NCBI GenBank assembly: GCA_009917405.1
Contig: QZED01000001.1
Location: 1-64,000 of the forward strand
Length of the DNA stretch: 64,000 nt
Source: a bacterium c-19
GTDB lineage: Bacteria; Bacillota_I; Bacilli_A; Erysipelotrichales; Erysipelotrichaceae
Direction: 5' to 3'
The notes below the pieces were generated by a model, which was not told the origin of the DNA, made no database searches, and worked only from the letters and a program-made list of their open reading frames with translations. Of this stretch, positions 24,101 to 33,284 are shown one piece after another; position 1 is the first letter of the stretch, and the number at the start of each line of letters is the position of its first letter. The position numbers and the translations under genes were made by a program.

Positions 24101-26930
24101 AGTCTTTGTCGTCTTTATCCTTAAGCGGATGACGTTTTAACTCAGTCAATGCTTCTTGCAACAGACGCAGCTGTTCATCGATTTCTTCCTGTGTGACATC
24201 TGTTTCATAAGTCAACAGGGCTGCGTTATTACTGGCAATCTGCAGCTTGTTTACATATTCATATTCATATTTTGCGGTATCGATATAAGTGTTCGCTTCT
24301 TCAATAAGACTGATTAAGGTAGTAAAATCAGCTTCTTTTTGTTTCTCAGGCACTTCTATTTTTGTACAGATTTCATTAGAACGCTTTTTATCATTTTCAT
24401 ATCCGTAATATCCGCATACCTCGATATTCTGTCCCTGATAATCTTCTTTTAAAGTTTGTTTGGGTTTAGGGTCATTTGCGGTAATCGTCTGAACGGTTGC
24501 TCCGTTTACCTTAATATCGGCTTTATAAACAACACGTCCGAATACAAACACCGGACTGTAATAAACATTACCGGTAAATTTGATTCCTAGTACATTATAT
24601 TCTTTGGTATGTGAAGCAGCGCTCGTTTTATCTGCTTCCGGATAACCGGCGAAGCTTAGCGTTAGGCTTCCGTCATCCTTGTTTAAAGTGGCTTGGAAGC
24701 TTGACAGTTCTTTAAGATCATCGGCGGTTAAGGCTGCAAGCTTTGCTTTATCACTGCGAATCATACCGCTGATCACCATATCAGAAGGGATTCCCTCAGT
24801 CGGTGCCGCATAAGGATATTTTCCTTTGACATGAGAGATGGTGCTGATGCCACCCGGATTCTTTACGGATCCCATATCTTGTTTTTTCGATAACGTATCA
24901 AATAATGCACGATTTATATGTCCCGGTACATTTCGATTCAATAATTCTGAATTGATGTAATCATAGCCGTTATGACCTTCCCATGTTGCGACTACATAAT
25001 TGCCGCAATAGTTGACCATCCATTCATCACGAATAGAGCCTTCCGGAATACCTTGTGACACACCGGAATCGCCCCAGTCACTTGTACCGGTTTTTCCGTA
25101 TACCGGATAACCCACCTGCGGCCACAACTGACTCATAAACACATTAGTGTTGGCAGCGGTATGCAGAATATCAGACATCAGGTAAGCGGCCTGTGCTGAA
25201 ATCGTCTGTACTTGATCATATTCAGCGACGATGGTTTTCTTTTTTGGATCATCTGGGAATTCAATTTTGGTGATGATGTGCGGTTCAATGTATTTGCCGT
25301 CATTCGCAAAAATTGCATATGCAGCAGCCAGTGTTTTCGTTGACACAGTCATATTGCTACCGCCGATACCGTATTGCAGGTTAAAGCCTTGAACTATTTC
25401 TTCTTCAAAACCAAGTTTCCGCAGATAATCCTTAATATTATCTTCACCCCATGCTTTTACGACTTCGATTAACGATTGGCTTGCGGTAGTATTATAGGAA
25501 TTGGAAACTGCTTCGGCAAACGGAACATCTCCTTGATATCTGTTATTGGAATTTTTAACGGCACGGCCATTTCCGTAAATATCGGTCGGGATATCGGCAA
25601 ATGTATGAGAAGTCGCATAACCGAGAAGATCAAACCCCGGTGCGTAGTCCAGTACGGGTTTAATTGTAGACCCTGTCTGATGACGTTCATTTACTTGATT
25701 TTTTGATTGTGAATCATCAAGGCTGAAGCTTCTTCCGCCGATCAACGCAATAATTTCACCGGTTTTGGTATTCAATACAGTAGATCCGACATCAAAGTTA
25801 TCTTTATTAGGGAATGCATAGACAGATCCGTCTGCCTGCGGCACTCCGTCACTTGAAATGATCTTATCGGCTGTTTGTTGTACCTCACTATTAATGGAGG
25901 TGTGTACGATTGCACTGGTTGTATATATATCAATATCATATTTTTCTAAAGCTTCTTTTCTTACAAGATCAAGAATTGTATCGTTAGAATCACTGTGGAA
26001 GAATCGCTCTCCCTTTAATTGAAATGCTAATTCAGTATTTTTTGCTAAATGATATTCTTCTTCACTGATATAACCGTGATTCAACATTTGATACAATGTA
26101 TCGTTTCTTCGCTCAATCGCATAATCATAAAAATTGATCCATTTTTGCGAAACTTCACTCCACTGGGTACCTTTATACGGATTAAAAAGGTTAGGAGCAT
26201 TCACGACTCCGGCCAAAAAGGCGCTTTCCGAAAGATTTAACTGTGATACATCTTTGCCGAAATAGTATTCTGAGCCTTTTTGAATTCCGCGTGCGGAATT
26301 ACCGAAATTAACTTTATTCAAATAATTGATCAGAATTTCCTCTTTAGACATACTGTTTTCTGCTTGCATACTTAAGAAGATCTCCTGTACTTTCCATTCG
26401 ATTTTCTGCCAGCTGCTGGCATTTGTTTCATCGTAATCGGGATCACCCTTGCGCACATTGTCCACCATCTGCATCGTTAAGGTGGAACCGCCTTGTCCTA
26501 AATCACCGTTACGTAAATTATTGATGGCAGACATCGCAAAACGGGGTAAGTCAAAACCGTTGTGTTTAAAGAAACGGGAATCCTCGATCGCTAAAAAGGC
26601 ATCAATCGTTGTCTGCGGTACTTGATCATAGGTGATACTCTGGCGATTTTCCAGTCCGACTTCCACTAAGATATCGCCTTCACTGGATAAGATCGGTGTG
26701 CTATCCTGACTCTGAAATTTATATGATGCCAATGATTTCGCATCTTTCATAATATTTGCAATCATAACAAAGATGCATACACCGCTGATAATAATCAAAG
26801 ACAGAATACAAACGAGAATGGAATTTAAAATTTTTCGTTTATTCATTTTCGTTTCTTTTTTAGCGGTTTCTTTCGGCTGCTTGGGTTTTCTTAGTTTAGT
26901 TGCAGCGCTTTTTTTAGCAGTTTCTTTCAT
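24099..26930 (-). CDS. ponA: Bifunctional class A penicillin-binding protein 1A
   Basis: A 943-residue peptidoglycan synthase. A lysine-rich cytoplasmic tail and one membrane segment (about 34-56) precede the GT51 glycosyltransferase ([14 protein letters not shown] about 92-105; [10 protein letters not shown] about 130), then the transpeptidase with STIKP (about 420), SNSYN and GKTGTSDW (about 613), and a long C-terminal tail with a helical region. The ATG at 26930 overlaps the recU stop as ATGA, at 10 nt from AAGGAGG; the GTG at 26936 is too close. recU-ponA order matches Bacillus. Confidence 0.95.
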   Translation of the reverse strand: MKETAKKSAATKLRKPKQPKETAKKETKMNKRKILNSILVCILSLIIISGVCIFVMIANIMKDAKSLASYKFQSQDSTPILSSEGDILVEVGLENRQSITYDQVPQTTIDAFLAIEDSRFFKHNGFDLPRFAMSAINNLRNGDLGQGGSTLTMQMVDNVRKGDPDYDETNASSWQKIEWKVQEIFLSMQAENSMSKEEILINYLNKVNFGNSARGIQKGSEYYFGKDVSQLNLSESAFLAGVVNAPNLFNPYKGTQWSEVSQKWINFYDYAIERRNDTLYQMLNHGYISEEEYHLAKNTELAFQLKGERFFHSDSNDTILDLVRKEALEKYDIDIYTTSAIVHTSINSEVQQTADKIISSDGVPQADGSVYAFPNKDNFDVGSTVLNTKTGEIIALIGGRSFSLDDSQSKNQVNERHQTGSTIKPVLDYAPGFDLLGYATSHTFADIPTDIYGNGRAVKNSNNRYQGDVPFAEAVSNSYNTTASQSLIEVVKAWGEDNIKDYLRKLGFEEEIVQGFNLQYGIGGSNMTVSTKTLAAAYAIFANDGKYIEPHIITKIEFPDDPKKKTIVAEYDQVQTISAQAAYLMSDILHTAANTNVFMSQLWPQVGYPVYGKTGTSDWGDSGVSQGIPEGSIRDEWMVNYCGNYVVATWEGHNGYDYINSELLNRNVPGHINRALFDTLSKKQDMGSVKNPGGISTISHVKGKYPYAAPTEGIPSDMVISGMIRSDKAKLAALTADDLKELSSFQATLNKDDGSLTLSFAGYPEADKTSAASHTKEYNVLGIKFTGNVYYSPVFVFGRVVYKADIKVNGATVQTITANDPKPKQTLKEDYQGQNIEVCGYYGYENDKKRSNEICTKIEVPEKQKEADFTTLISLIEEANTYIDTAKYEYEYVNKLQIASNNAALLTYETDVTQEEIDEQLRLLQEALTELKRHPLKDKDDKD

Positions 26931-27514
26931 TCGCACGCTTCCTCCTTAAAATAACATTGATCGACAACATCAAGATAATGTAAACGTGGTGTATATCCTT
27001 GCTTGATCAGATGTCCGTTGGTTTTAATATCTGTATAGGGAATTGATTTGCTTTCCTTTTGAAAATAGTGTTTTATAATATATTCGGCATCGATTAAATA
27101 GGTTTCATCAAATGTACAAAAGCGAATAATCACAAATCCGATTCCGCCGTGATCCAATACCCGTTGGAGATGCTTGACTTGATGGGGATGAATGTTTTTG
27201 AGTGGAAATGAGGATTTTGATTTTGTTTCCTTTGCTTCAAAATCGATTGCCTTACCGCGATAAATTCCATTGTAATCGGTTGTACTCGGTGTTTTGTAGT
27301 AGGCTTCCACAATTTTAGCAGAACTGCGTTGTGGGTAGTCAACACGGACAATTTGTACCGGAATCGGTTTTTTATGAATTAATGCCCGCTCTGTCTCTAA
27401 ATAGTATTCATTGCTTTTATTTAAATCATCCTCTAAAGACATTCCTCGACCCATATAGTTATCTTTAACTTCATGGCGTATCGGAAGACTTTTTTTATTT
27501 GGATAGCCTATCAT
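26927..27514 (-). CDS. recU: Holliday junction resolvase RecU
   Basis: A 195-residue Firmicute RecU. The catalytic core includes [16 protein letters not shown] (about 25), the metal ligands within [19 protein letters not shown] (D and E-x-K about 79-97), and [24 protein letters not shown] (about 110-133). It resolves recombination intermediates and is co-transcribed with ponA. ATG at 27514 with AAAGG at 8 nt; the GTG three codons earlier is less likely. Confidence 0.95.
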   Translation of the reverse strand: MIGYPNKKSLPIRHEVKDNYMGRGMSLEDDLNKSNEYYLETERALIHKKPIPVQIVRVDYPQRSSAKIVEAYYKTPSTTDYNGIYRGKAIDFEAKETKSKSSFPLKNIHPHQVKHLQRVLDHGGIGFVIIRFCTFDETYLIDAEYIIKHYFQKESKSIPYTDIKTNGHLIKQGYTPRLHYLDVVDQCYFKEEACE

Positions 27515-27788
27515 TATTATCACCTTTCTTTATTATAGCATAACTGTTAAAAGATAGGTAGAAAAACAATTTTAATTCATGATGATTTGTAAGAAAAAGA
27601 CGAGACGTTTCTGTATAAATTGATGATGTCAGATCTGCACATTGTCGGTTTTTCAGACACTGTTTCAATTTACGATGATTTAAACATAAGCCAACTCAAT
27701 AAAACTGCATAAATTTTCATAGAAATTTCATTTTGTACTTGCTTTTTTACGGTTTTTTTGAGAAACTTATACTTAGAAGGTGAAGTAG

Positions 27789-28100
27789 ATGGAGAAAAGA
27801 TTCAAACTGAGTGTAGAGGATGTGCTGGAAAAGCAATTCAACATTGATTTTAAAGGATATTCCTCCGGTGAAGTAGATGAATTCCTCGATTTGGTAATCG
27901 CCGATTATCAGCAGTACAATAAAATGATTGAGGAATTAGGAGATCATTTACAGGAATATGAACGTCAAATCAATACGTTAAAGGCAAAGGTTGTTGAATT
28001 AGAGGGCAAACAGGGCCTCAGCACAAATGAGCCGAACGGGAACAACCTCGATATTTTAAAGCGGCTGTCTCGTCTGGAAAATGAAGTTTTTCGTCGTTGA
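27789..28100 (+). CDS. gpsB: Cell-division protein GpsB
   Basis: A 103-residue DivIVA-family protein with the N-terminal membrane-binding domain (LSVEDVLEKQFNIDFKGYSSGEVDEFLDLVIADY, about 7-41), a central coiled coil (about 42-72) and the short C-terminal trimerisation segment ILKRLSRLENEVFRR. GpsB links PBP1A to the division site; its gene lies divergent to recU-ponA and just before rnpB, as in Bacillus. An AGAAGGTG ribosome binding site precedes the ATG. Confidence 0.94.
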   Translation: MEKRFKLSVEDVLEKQFNIDFKGYSSGEVDEFLDLVIADYQQYNKMIEELGDHLQEYERQINTLKAKVVELEGKQGLSTNEPNGNNLDILKRLSRLENEVFRR

Positions 28101-28105
28101 TTCAT

Positions 28106-28464
28106 TCATATAAGTGATGCGGTCGCTGATTGTAAAATCAGAGGAAAGTCCATGCTCGCACAAGCTGCGATTGCTTGTAGTGATTGCGCCGGATGAAACA
28201 ATAAGTCCGGGCAGAGAATTCTGACGGCTGTCTTTTGATCCTAAGGTTTTGCTAAGGATGAAAAGCTTTAAAAGTGCCACAGTGACGATGCTGTCGGGAA
28301 ACCGGCAGAGTGGAACGCGGTAAACCCCGTAAGCGAGAAACCCAAATTCGGTAGGGGAGTCTGAAGCTGATGAAAGATACGGAAATCGGCTTTGGAATCT
28401 GTAAGACAGATAGATAAATGGCTGCACCTCTTTTGAGGAACAGAACATGGCTTACCTTATATGA
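28106..28464 (+). ncRNA. rnpB: RNase P RNA, bacterial B type
   Basis: The highly conserved core GAGGAAAGTCCATGCTCGCA begins at 28141. Later GAGAATTCTGACGGCTG, the AAACCCAAATTCGGTAGGGGA segment (CR IV/V region) and the closing GAACAGAACATGGCTTACC are all present in order. The ends pair (CATATAAG at 28107 with CTTATATG at 28456). A terminator follows. It processes tRNA 5' ends with the RnpA protein. Confidence 0.97.
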
Positions 28465-28469
28465 ATCCA

Positions 28470-28494
28470 CAGGAGCACTGCTCCTTTTTTTTGT
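28470..28494 (+). terminator. rnpB terminator
   Basis: AGGAGC-ACT-GCTCC followed by eight T. Confidence 0.9.
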
Positions 28495-28781
28495 GCATTG
28501 ACGTATTTGTGTTTTTGCCTATCTTAATTTATATTATTGATTCAGCTTAATAGAGTGGTTTATCACTGTTTGACAGTACTCGACAGATGATAATATTTTT
28601 TAAAAGAGCGCTTGCGTTTACAGTTAGTGGAAACCGCTGCTTATGTAAAGCTTGTGTTATCAAATTCGCAGTTTTTTCGCTTTGAAAACAGACTGTCTTT
28701 TTTTTATATGCTTTGTCGAAACTGTAATCAGAAGATGAAATTCATGATAAGATGAACACGCAGAAAGGACTGATTATTTTG

Positions 28782-29099
28782 ATGAAACATCAAATGATAG
28801 GAAATACACTGTACTTTTATTTTTACGGTGATTTCGATAATCTGGCGGTACAGAGAATCAAAGAAACATGTATTCAGTTGATTGATCATTTTGAACCATC
28901 CGCAGTAAAGATGGATTTTGAAGAGGTCAGCTTTATCGACAGTACCGGAATCGGCTTTGTACTGGCAAGATATAAGCAGTTAAAAAAACTTGGAAGTGAA
29001 TTGATCTTATGTAATCTATCAAGGGCAAATCAAACTTTATTTCATATGTCCGGTATTTTTCAGATCATTTCTTATGAGAGAAGCGGGGTAAAATTATGA
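28782..29099 (+). CDS. spoIIAA: Anti-sigma F factor antagonist SpoIIAA
   Basis: A 105-residue STAS-domain protein. The phosphorylated serine is in FIDSTGIGF (about residue 54), the site used by SpoIIAB. Gene order spoIIAA-spoIIAB-sigF is that of the classical spoIIA operon, which sets forespore-specific sigma F activity. Start uncertain: ATG at 28782 is 13 nt after AAAGGA, and an ATG at 28752 is possible. It overlaps spoIIAB by 4 nt. Confidence 0.93.
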   Translation: MKHQMIGNTLYFYFYGDFDNLAVQRIKETCIQLIDHFEPSAVKMDFEEVSFIDSTGIGFVLARYKQLKKLGSELILCNLSRANQTLFHMSGIFQIISYERSGVKL

Positions 29100-29536
29100 A
29101 TGAGATGACATTGAGATTTCTGAGCAATCCGGTCAATGAGCCGTTTGCGCGTACGAGCATCGTGGCTTTTTTAATGCCGCTGAATCCGAGTGTTGAGGAG
29201 ATTATGGAAATAAAAACGATGATTGCGGAGGCTGTAACCAATGCGATGATCCATGGTTATGAAGGGCATGAAGACGGTTGGATCGAAATTAAAGCAGTTT
29301 ATGATGAAGCCGGCATACTGGATCTAACGATCAAAGATGAGGGATGTGGTATTGAGGATATTGAGCTTGCGATGCAGCCGCTGTATACCAGCAAGGCGTA
29401 TTTGGAACGATCAGGGATGGGAATGACGATTATGGATACCTTTGCAGATGATTTCAAAGTAAACAGCAGCGAAGGCAACGGTTGTATTGTACAGATGCGT
29501 AAACAGCTTCATGGACAAACAGAACCCGCTCACTAA
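29096..29536 (+). CDS. spoIIAB: Anti-sigma F factor/serine kinase SpoIIAB
   Basis: A 146-residue GHKL-fold kinase. The N box EAVTNAMIHGYEG (about 43-55), the DEGCGI (G1, about 80) and SGMGMTIMDTFAD (G2, about 104-116) nucleotide motifs are complete. It binds sigma F and phosphorylates SpoIIAA. The 3' end overlaps the sigF start by 26 nt. Confidence 0.95.
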   Translation: MNEMTLRFLSNPVNEPFARTSIVAFLMPLNPSVEEIMEIKTMIAEAVTNAMIHGYEGHEDGWIEIKAVYDEAGILDLTIKDEGCGIEDIELAMQPLYTSKAYLERSGMGMTIMDTFADDFKVNSSEGNGCIVQMRKQLHGQTEPAH

Positions 29537-30242
29537 TGAAGAGCTGATTGCCAAAATTAAACAGGGGGATGAAGAGGCAAAGGACGAGTTTGTAAGACGC
29601 AATACACCGCTGATTTATGCATTGCTGAAACGATTTCATAAGCCGAAAGGAACAAATGAGGATCTCTTTCAGATCGGCTGTATTGGTTTAATGAAAGCTT
29701 TGAATCACTTTGATTTCAGTTATCAGGTGAAGTTTTCAACTTATGCTGTACCAATTATATTGGGTGAGATCAAGCGCTACTTTCGCGATGAGGGAAGTAT
29801 GCGTATTTCACGTTCGCTGAAGGAAGGCTATTTGGCGATGGTCAAGGCAAAAGAAGAGCTTGTACAAGTGTTAGGCAGAGAAGCAACGTATCAGGAAATA
29901 GCCGATCATTTGCATTTGGATGTTGCCGATGTAATATTAGCATTTGAAGCGAATCAGTTCGTTTATTCCTTAGATGAAACGATTTATGAAAATGACGGAT
30001 CACCGATTCATTTGGAGGATAAAGTCACAAAAGAGAAGCAGCGTGATCTCGTATTGGAATTGGCATTAAAAAAAGAGATGAAGCGACTGGATGAGCGAGA
30101 ACGCTTGTTAATCTATTATCGTTATGAAAAGAATATGAAGCAGGAAGAAATCGCAAAGCGGCTTCAAGTTTCGCAGGTTCAAGTATCACGATTAGAAAAG
30201 AAAATACTGGCAAAGTTAAAGGAGCGACTTGTCAGCGGATAA
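29511..30242 (+). CDS. sigF: RNA polymerase sigma-F factor (SpoIIAC)
   Basis: A 243-residue SigB/F/G-type sigma factor. Region 2 runs LIYALLKRFHKPKGTNEDLFQIGCIGLMKALNHFDFSYQVKFSTYAVPIILGEIKRYFRD (about 27-86), region 3 ISRSLKEGYLAMVKAKEEL..., and region 4 ends in EEIAKRLQVSQVQVSRLEKKIL. The ATG at 29511 is chosen because homologues start MDK.N.L; it lies within spoIIAB and has no strong Shine-Dalgarno, so translational coupling is likely. It is the first forespore sigma factor. Confidence 0.95.
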   Translation: MDKQNPLTNEELIAKIKQGDEEAKDEFVRRNTPLIYALLKRFHKPKGTNEDLFQIGCIGLMKALNHFDFSYQVKFSTYAVPIILGEIKRYFRDEGSMRISRSLKEGYLAMVKAKEELVQVLGREATYQEIADHLHLDVADVILAFEANQFVYSLDETIYENDGSPIHLEDKVTKEKQRDLVLELALKKEMKRLDERERLLIYYRYEKNMKQEEIAKRLQVSQVQVSRLEKKILAKLKERLVSG

Positions 30243-30253
30243 GCTTTTTGTAG

Positions 30254-30289
30254 AAGATATGAGTTCTGAATGGATTCATATCTTTTTTT
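30254..30289 (+). terminator. Terminator of the spoIIA operon
   Basis: AAGATATGA / TCATATCTTTTTTT around a 13-nt loop. Confidence 0.8.
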
Positions 30290-30373
30290 GAAAATGAAAT
30301 TCATTTAGATGTTAAAGGAAACTTTGTACCAGGAATTACTGAGAAAAAAGATAAAAAGGGAAAATGATTGCAT

Positions 30374-30797
30374 AATCCAGAGGGTGCTTGCAATATAACT
30401 CGTGATTTACCTGTTATGAAATTATATGATGGAACAGCATCTATGGCGTTGGAAACCGGTGCAGATATTATTCCTATTAGAATTGAGCAATATAATAATG
30501 ATTTTTTTGTCTGTATAGGGGAAATATTGTTACAAAAGAATTAACCGGAATTAAGGTAAAGAATTAACCTTATTATTAAGGGATGAAATGGCAACACAAA
30601 AATGGAATATTTGGGATTATAGGCCTATTGAAAAAAGAGATATTGTAGCTCAAACTTCATTAGAAAAGTTCCAGCAGGAAATTATTGAGCGATGTGAATA
30701 TGATTTTAATATTCAAGATGTTTTAGACACTATGTATAAAGATCCTTCAATTGTAAATTCCGAAGAAGTTAAATTACAAAACAAATATGTTAAATAG
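30374..30797 (+). pseudogene. Remnant of a PlsC-type lysophospholipid acyltransferase
   Basis: One frame from 30374 reads NPEGACNITRDLPVMKLYDG, then TASMALETGADIIPIRIEQY, then NNDFFVCIGEI, which is the middle of a PlsC-family acyltransferase (the FPEGT block and after). The reading then shifts: in another frame LLLRDEMATQKWNIWDY to NKYVK (stop at 30797) supplies the C-terminal tail typical of the same clostridial subfamily. The N-terminal half with the HX4D motif is missing. The 69-codon piece from 30588 may be translated but is not a whole gene. Confidence 0.75.
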
Positions 30798-31097
30798 ATT
30801 CTGTTCAACCTAGATACACTCGAGATGGAGTGAATGTAAAAACTGGGTGAGGATGAAATCTAAATGTATAAAATGATATTTCCCGTATTCTGATTCCCAT
30901 TGAAAAATGTTAATTAAGTTTAAATCAAAGATTTAGAAAATTTCATTAAGAGTGTGAATTAATAAAAAATGTTTTTATCCTGTTTTCATGAGAAGAATAG
31001 AAAATCGGAACCATCAGCTTGAAAACGCTTCGATTTAATTTATCCGACAATAAAGATAAAAAATATTTGAAAAACAATAGGAAAGAAATGGTTTTGA
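30798..31097. other. Gene-free stretch
   Basis: No reading frame, hairpin or repeat that I can support. Confidence 0.4.
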
Positions 31098-31126
31098 TTG
31101 CGTTGAAGTGCTTTTTATGCTATATT
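31098..31126 (+). promoter_or_regulatory. Sigma-A-type promoter
   Basis: TTGCGT (31098-31103), a 17-nt spacer and TATATT (31121-31126), upstream of the gene starting at 31158. Confidence 0.6.
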
Positions 31127-31157
31127 ATTATATGTTTGTGTAAGAAAGGAAGATCGT

Positions 31158-31886
31158 GTGGAATACTATTACGAGGATATCCTGAAGCAGCTTCACAAAC
31201 TGATGGCAGAGCATAAGGAACAAGAAGCATTTGCAATCTTGGAACAGGAGCTTTCGATGCCTTATATACCGAAGGATGTCGAGCCTGAGCTGATTAGGCT
31301 TTATAATGAATGCCGCAGTGAATTACGAGCGCAGAAAAAACAGCGATCCTATGATGAGGAAGATATTGAGGCGTTATTGAACGGCAATCTTGAGGAACAG
31401 TTTATGGCTGTTGAACAGTTGAAAAAAAGTAATATCCGCAATCACTTGGAAATCATTGAAGCTTATTTATGCAAAGAACCGCATGTACTTGTAAGCTCTT
31501 ATCTAATCGATGCGATGATGGAACAAAAAATTGCCGATGAAATTCATATGACTTATCAAAATATGGATATTAGCTTTTTACCTTGTTATATTGAAGCACC
31601 GATGCGTTCCAAAGGAGCAATCATCGCTGTCAATGCCTTATGTGAATGGTTTGAGGACGAGGATCCGACCTTCTTAAAAATGTGTATTGAATCGCTGATT
31701 CAGGAATGTTATCTGCATTTGCCTTTCAATATTGATGAAGATGAGGGAATTGCACTGGCGCTGTCGATTGTTTTATATGTCAAAGCGGCAAGCGGTACTC
31801 AGGCTTCGTTCGATGCGTTTTTGCAGGAGAAAGGGATACAGCAGGATTACGGCTTCGCATTATTGTTAAATAAGCATGGTATCTGA
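31158..31886 (+). CDS. Conserved hypothetical protein, TPR/DUF3196-like
   Basis: A 242-residue acidic, all-helical protein. A GTG start at 31158 lies 8 nt after AAAGGA. The repeat-like helical N-terminus (EQEAFAILEQELSMPYIPKDVEPELIRLYNECRSEL) and overall size resemble the DUF3196 helical-repeat family of Mollicutes and Erysipelotrichia, a weak assignment. It directly precedes tig (51-nt gap), so a link to protein folding or simply a shared operon is possible. Confidence 0.65.
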   Translation: MEYYYEDILKQLHKLMAEHKEQEAFAILEQELSMPYIPKDVEPELIRLYNECRSELRAQKKQRSYDEEDIEALLNGNLEEQFMAVEQLKKSNIRNHLEIIEAYLCKEPHVLVSSYLIDAMMEQKIADEIHMTYQNMDISFLPCYIEAPMRSKGAIIAVNALCEWFEDEDPTFLKMCIESLIQECYLHLPFNIDEDEGIALALSIVLYVKAASGTQASFDAFLQEKGIQQDYGFALLLNKHGI

Positions 31887-31937
31887 GATACATTGTGTTT
31901 ATGATAAAAGAGAAAAATTATACAGGAGGAATAAACG

Positions 31938-33218
31938 ATGAATTCAAAATGGGAATTAAAGGAACATTCAACTGGAGATTTAACGGTAACTATTGAGGGT
32001 GAAACATGGGAAAAGGCACAGAAGAAGGCATTTGCTAAATTAGCTAGAAATGTACAGCTTCCGGGCTTTCGTAAAGGTAAAGTACCTGCCAATGTATTAA
32101 AGCGTACCGTGAATCCGCAAAGCGTGATGTATGAAGCCATCGATGAAATTGCCAATGATGCTTTTTTAGATGCAGTCAAGGAACAGAATTTGGATATTGT
32201 AGGCAGAGCAAGTCTTGATATTGACGATATTAGTGAAACAAAGGTAACGATGCGTTTTACGGTAGCGATCAAACCGGAAGTGAAGCTGGGCGAATATAAA
32301 AACTTAGATGTGAAAAAGGAAGCTGTGACAATTACCGATGATGAAGTAAATGCACAGATCAAACGCATTCAGGAACGCAACGCAGACTTTGTCATTCGTG
32401 AAGATGAAGAAGCGATTGAAAATGGCGATACAGCAGTGATCGATTTTGAAGGAAGTAAAGATGGTGTTTTATTTGAAGGCGGCAGCGGTACTTCTTATCC
32501 TCTTGAAATCGGCAGCGGTTCTTTCATTCCGGGATTTGAAGAACAGTGTATCGGTATGAAGAAAGGCGAGACAAAGGTAATCGACGTTACTTTCCCGGAA
32601 AATTATCAAGCAAGTGAACTGGCAGGACAAAATGCACAGTTTAAAGTGACTGTTCATGAAATCAAATATAAGCAATTAAATGATTTCGATGATGAAATGG
32701 TAAAGGAACAAAACATCGAGGGTGTGGAAACAGTTGATGCGTTTAAAGAATATACGTTAAAGAATCTGACGGAACAAAAGGAACAACAAGTAGATGAAGC
32801 ATTTACCAATGAACTGTTGACAAAGGTCGTAGACGGTGCCGAAATTGATATTCCACAGGTGATGATCGATGAAGAATGCGATAACTTGGTGAATGATTTT
32901 GCTCAAAGATTAAAATCTCAGGGCTTTGAAATGGATACTTATTTGAAGCTGACTAATATGAGTGAGGAAAGTCTGCGTGAGCAATTCGCAATCGATGCGA
33001 AAAATAAAGTTTCTGCACGTTTGGTATTAGAAGCAATCGCCGATGCGGAAAATATTGTAATCAGCGAAGAAGATATTAATACTGAAATAGAAACGATTGC
33101 GAAGACATATAATATGGAAAGTGAACAAGTAAAACAGTTCATCCCTAACGAAAGCGTTTCTTATGACTTAAAGATGCGAAAAGCATTGGAACTGGTGAAA
33201 GAAACAGCCGGCAAGTAG
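31938..33218 (+). CDS. tig: Trigger factor
   Basis: A 426-residue ribosome-associated chaperone. The ribosome-binding signature GFRKGKVPANVL lies at about 43-54, the FKBP-type prolyl isomerase domain at about 155-240 (NGDTAVIDFEGSKDG...FEGGSGTSYPLEIGSGSFIPGFEEQCIGMKKGE), followed by the helical C-terminal chaperone arms. The ATG follows ACAGGAGGAATAAACG. Ends at a terminator before lon. Confidence 0.97.
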   Translation: MNSKWELKEHSTGDLTVTIEGETWEKAQKKAFAKLARNVQLPGFRKGKVPANVLKRTVNPQSVMYEAIDEIANDAFLDAVKEQNLDIVGRASLDIDDISETKVTMRFTVAIKPEVKLGEYKNLDVKKEAVTITDDEVNAQIKRIQERNADFVIREDEEAIENGDTAVIDFEGSKDGVLFEGGSGTSYPLEIGSGSFIPGFEEQCIGMKKGETKVIDVTFPENYQASELAGQNAQFKVTVHEIKYKQLNDFDDEMVKEQNIEGVETVDAFKEYTLKNLTEQKEQQVDEAFTNELLTKVVDGAEIDIPQVMIDEECDNLVNDFAQRLKSQGFEMDTYLKLTNMSEESLREQFAIDAKNKVSARLVLEAIADAENIVISEEDINTEIETIAKTYNMESEQVKQFIPNESVSYDLKMRKALELVKETAGK

Positions 33219-33227
33219 TCAATTGAA

Positions 33228-33254
33228 AGACGCAGGCGAAGGCAGCGTCTTTTT
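33228..33254 (+). terminator. Terminator after tig
   Basis: AAAGACGC / GCGTCTTTTTT around an 11-nt loop. Confidence 0.85.
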
Positions 33255-33284
33255 TGACCTTTATAATGAAAGGAGTGCGAAACT

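Noticed and set aside
28056-28448. 130-codon minus-strand frame
   Set aside because: It is antisense to RNase P RNA and gpsB.
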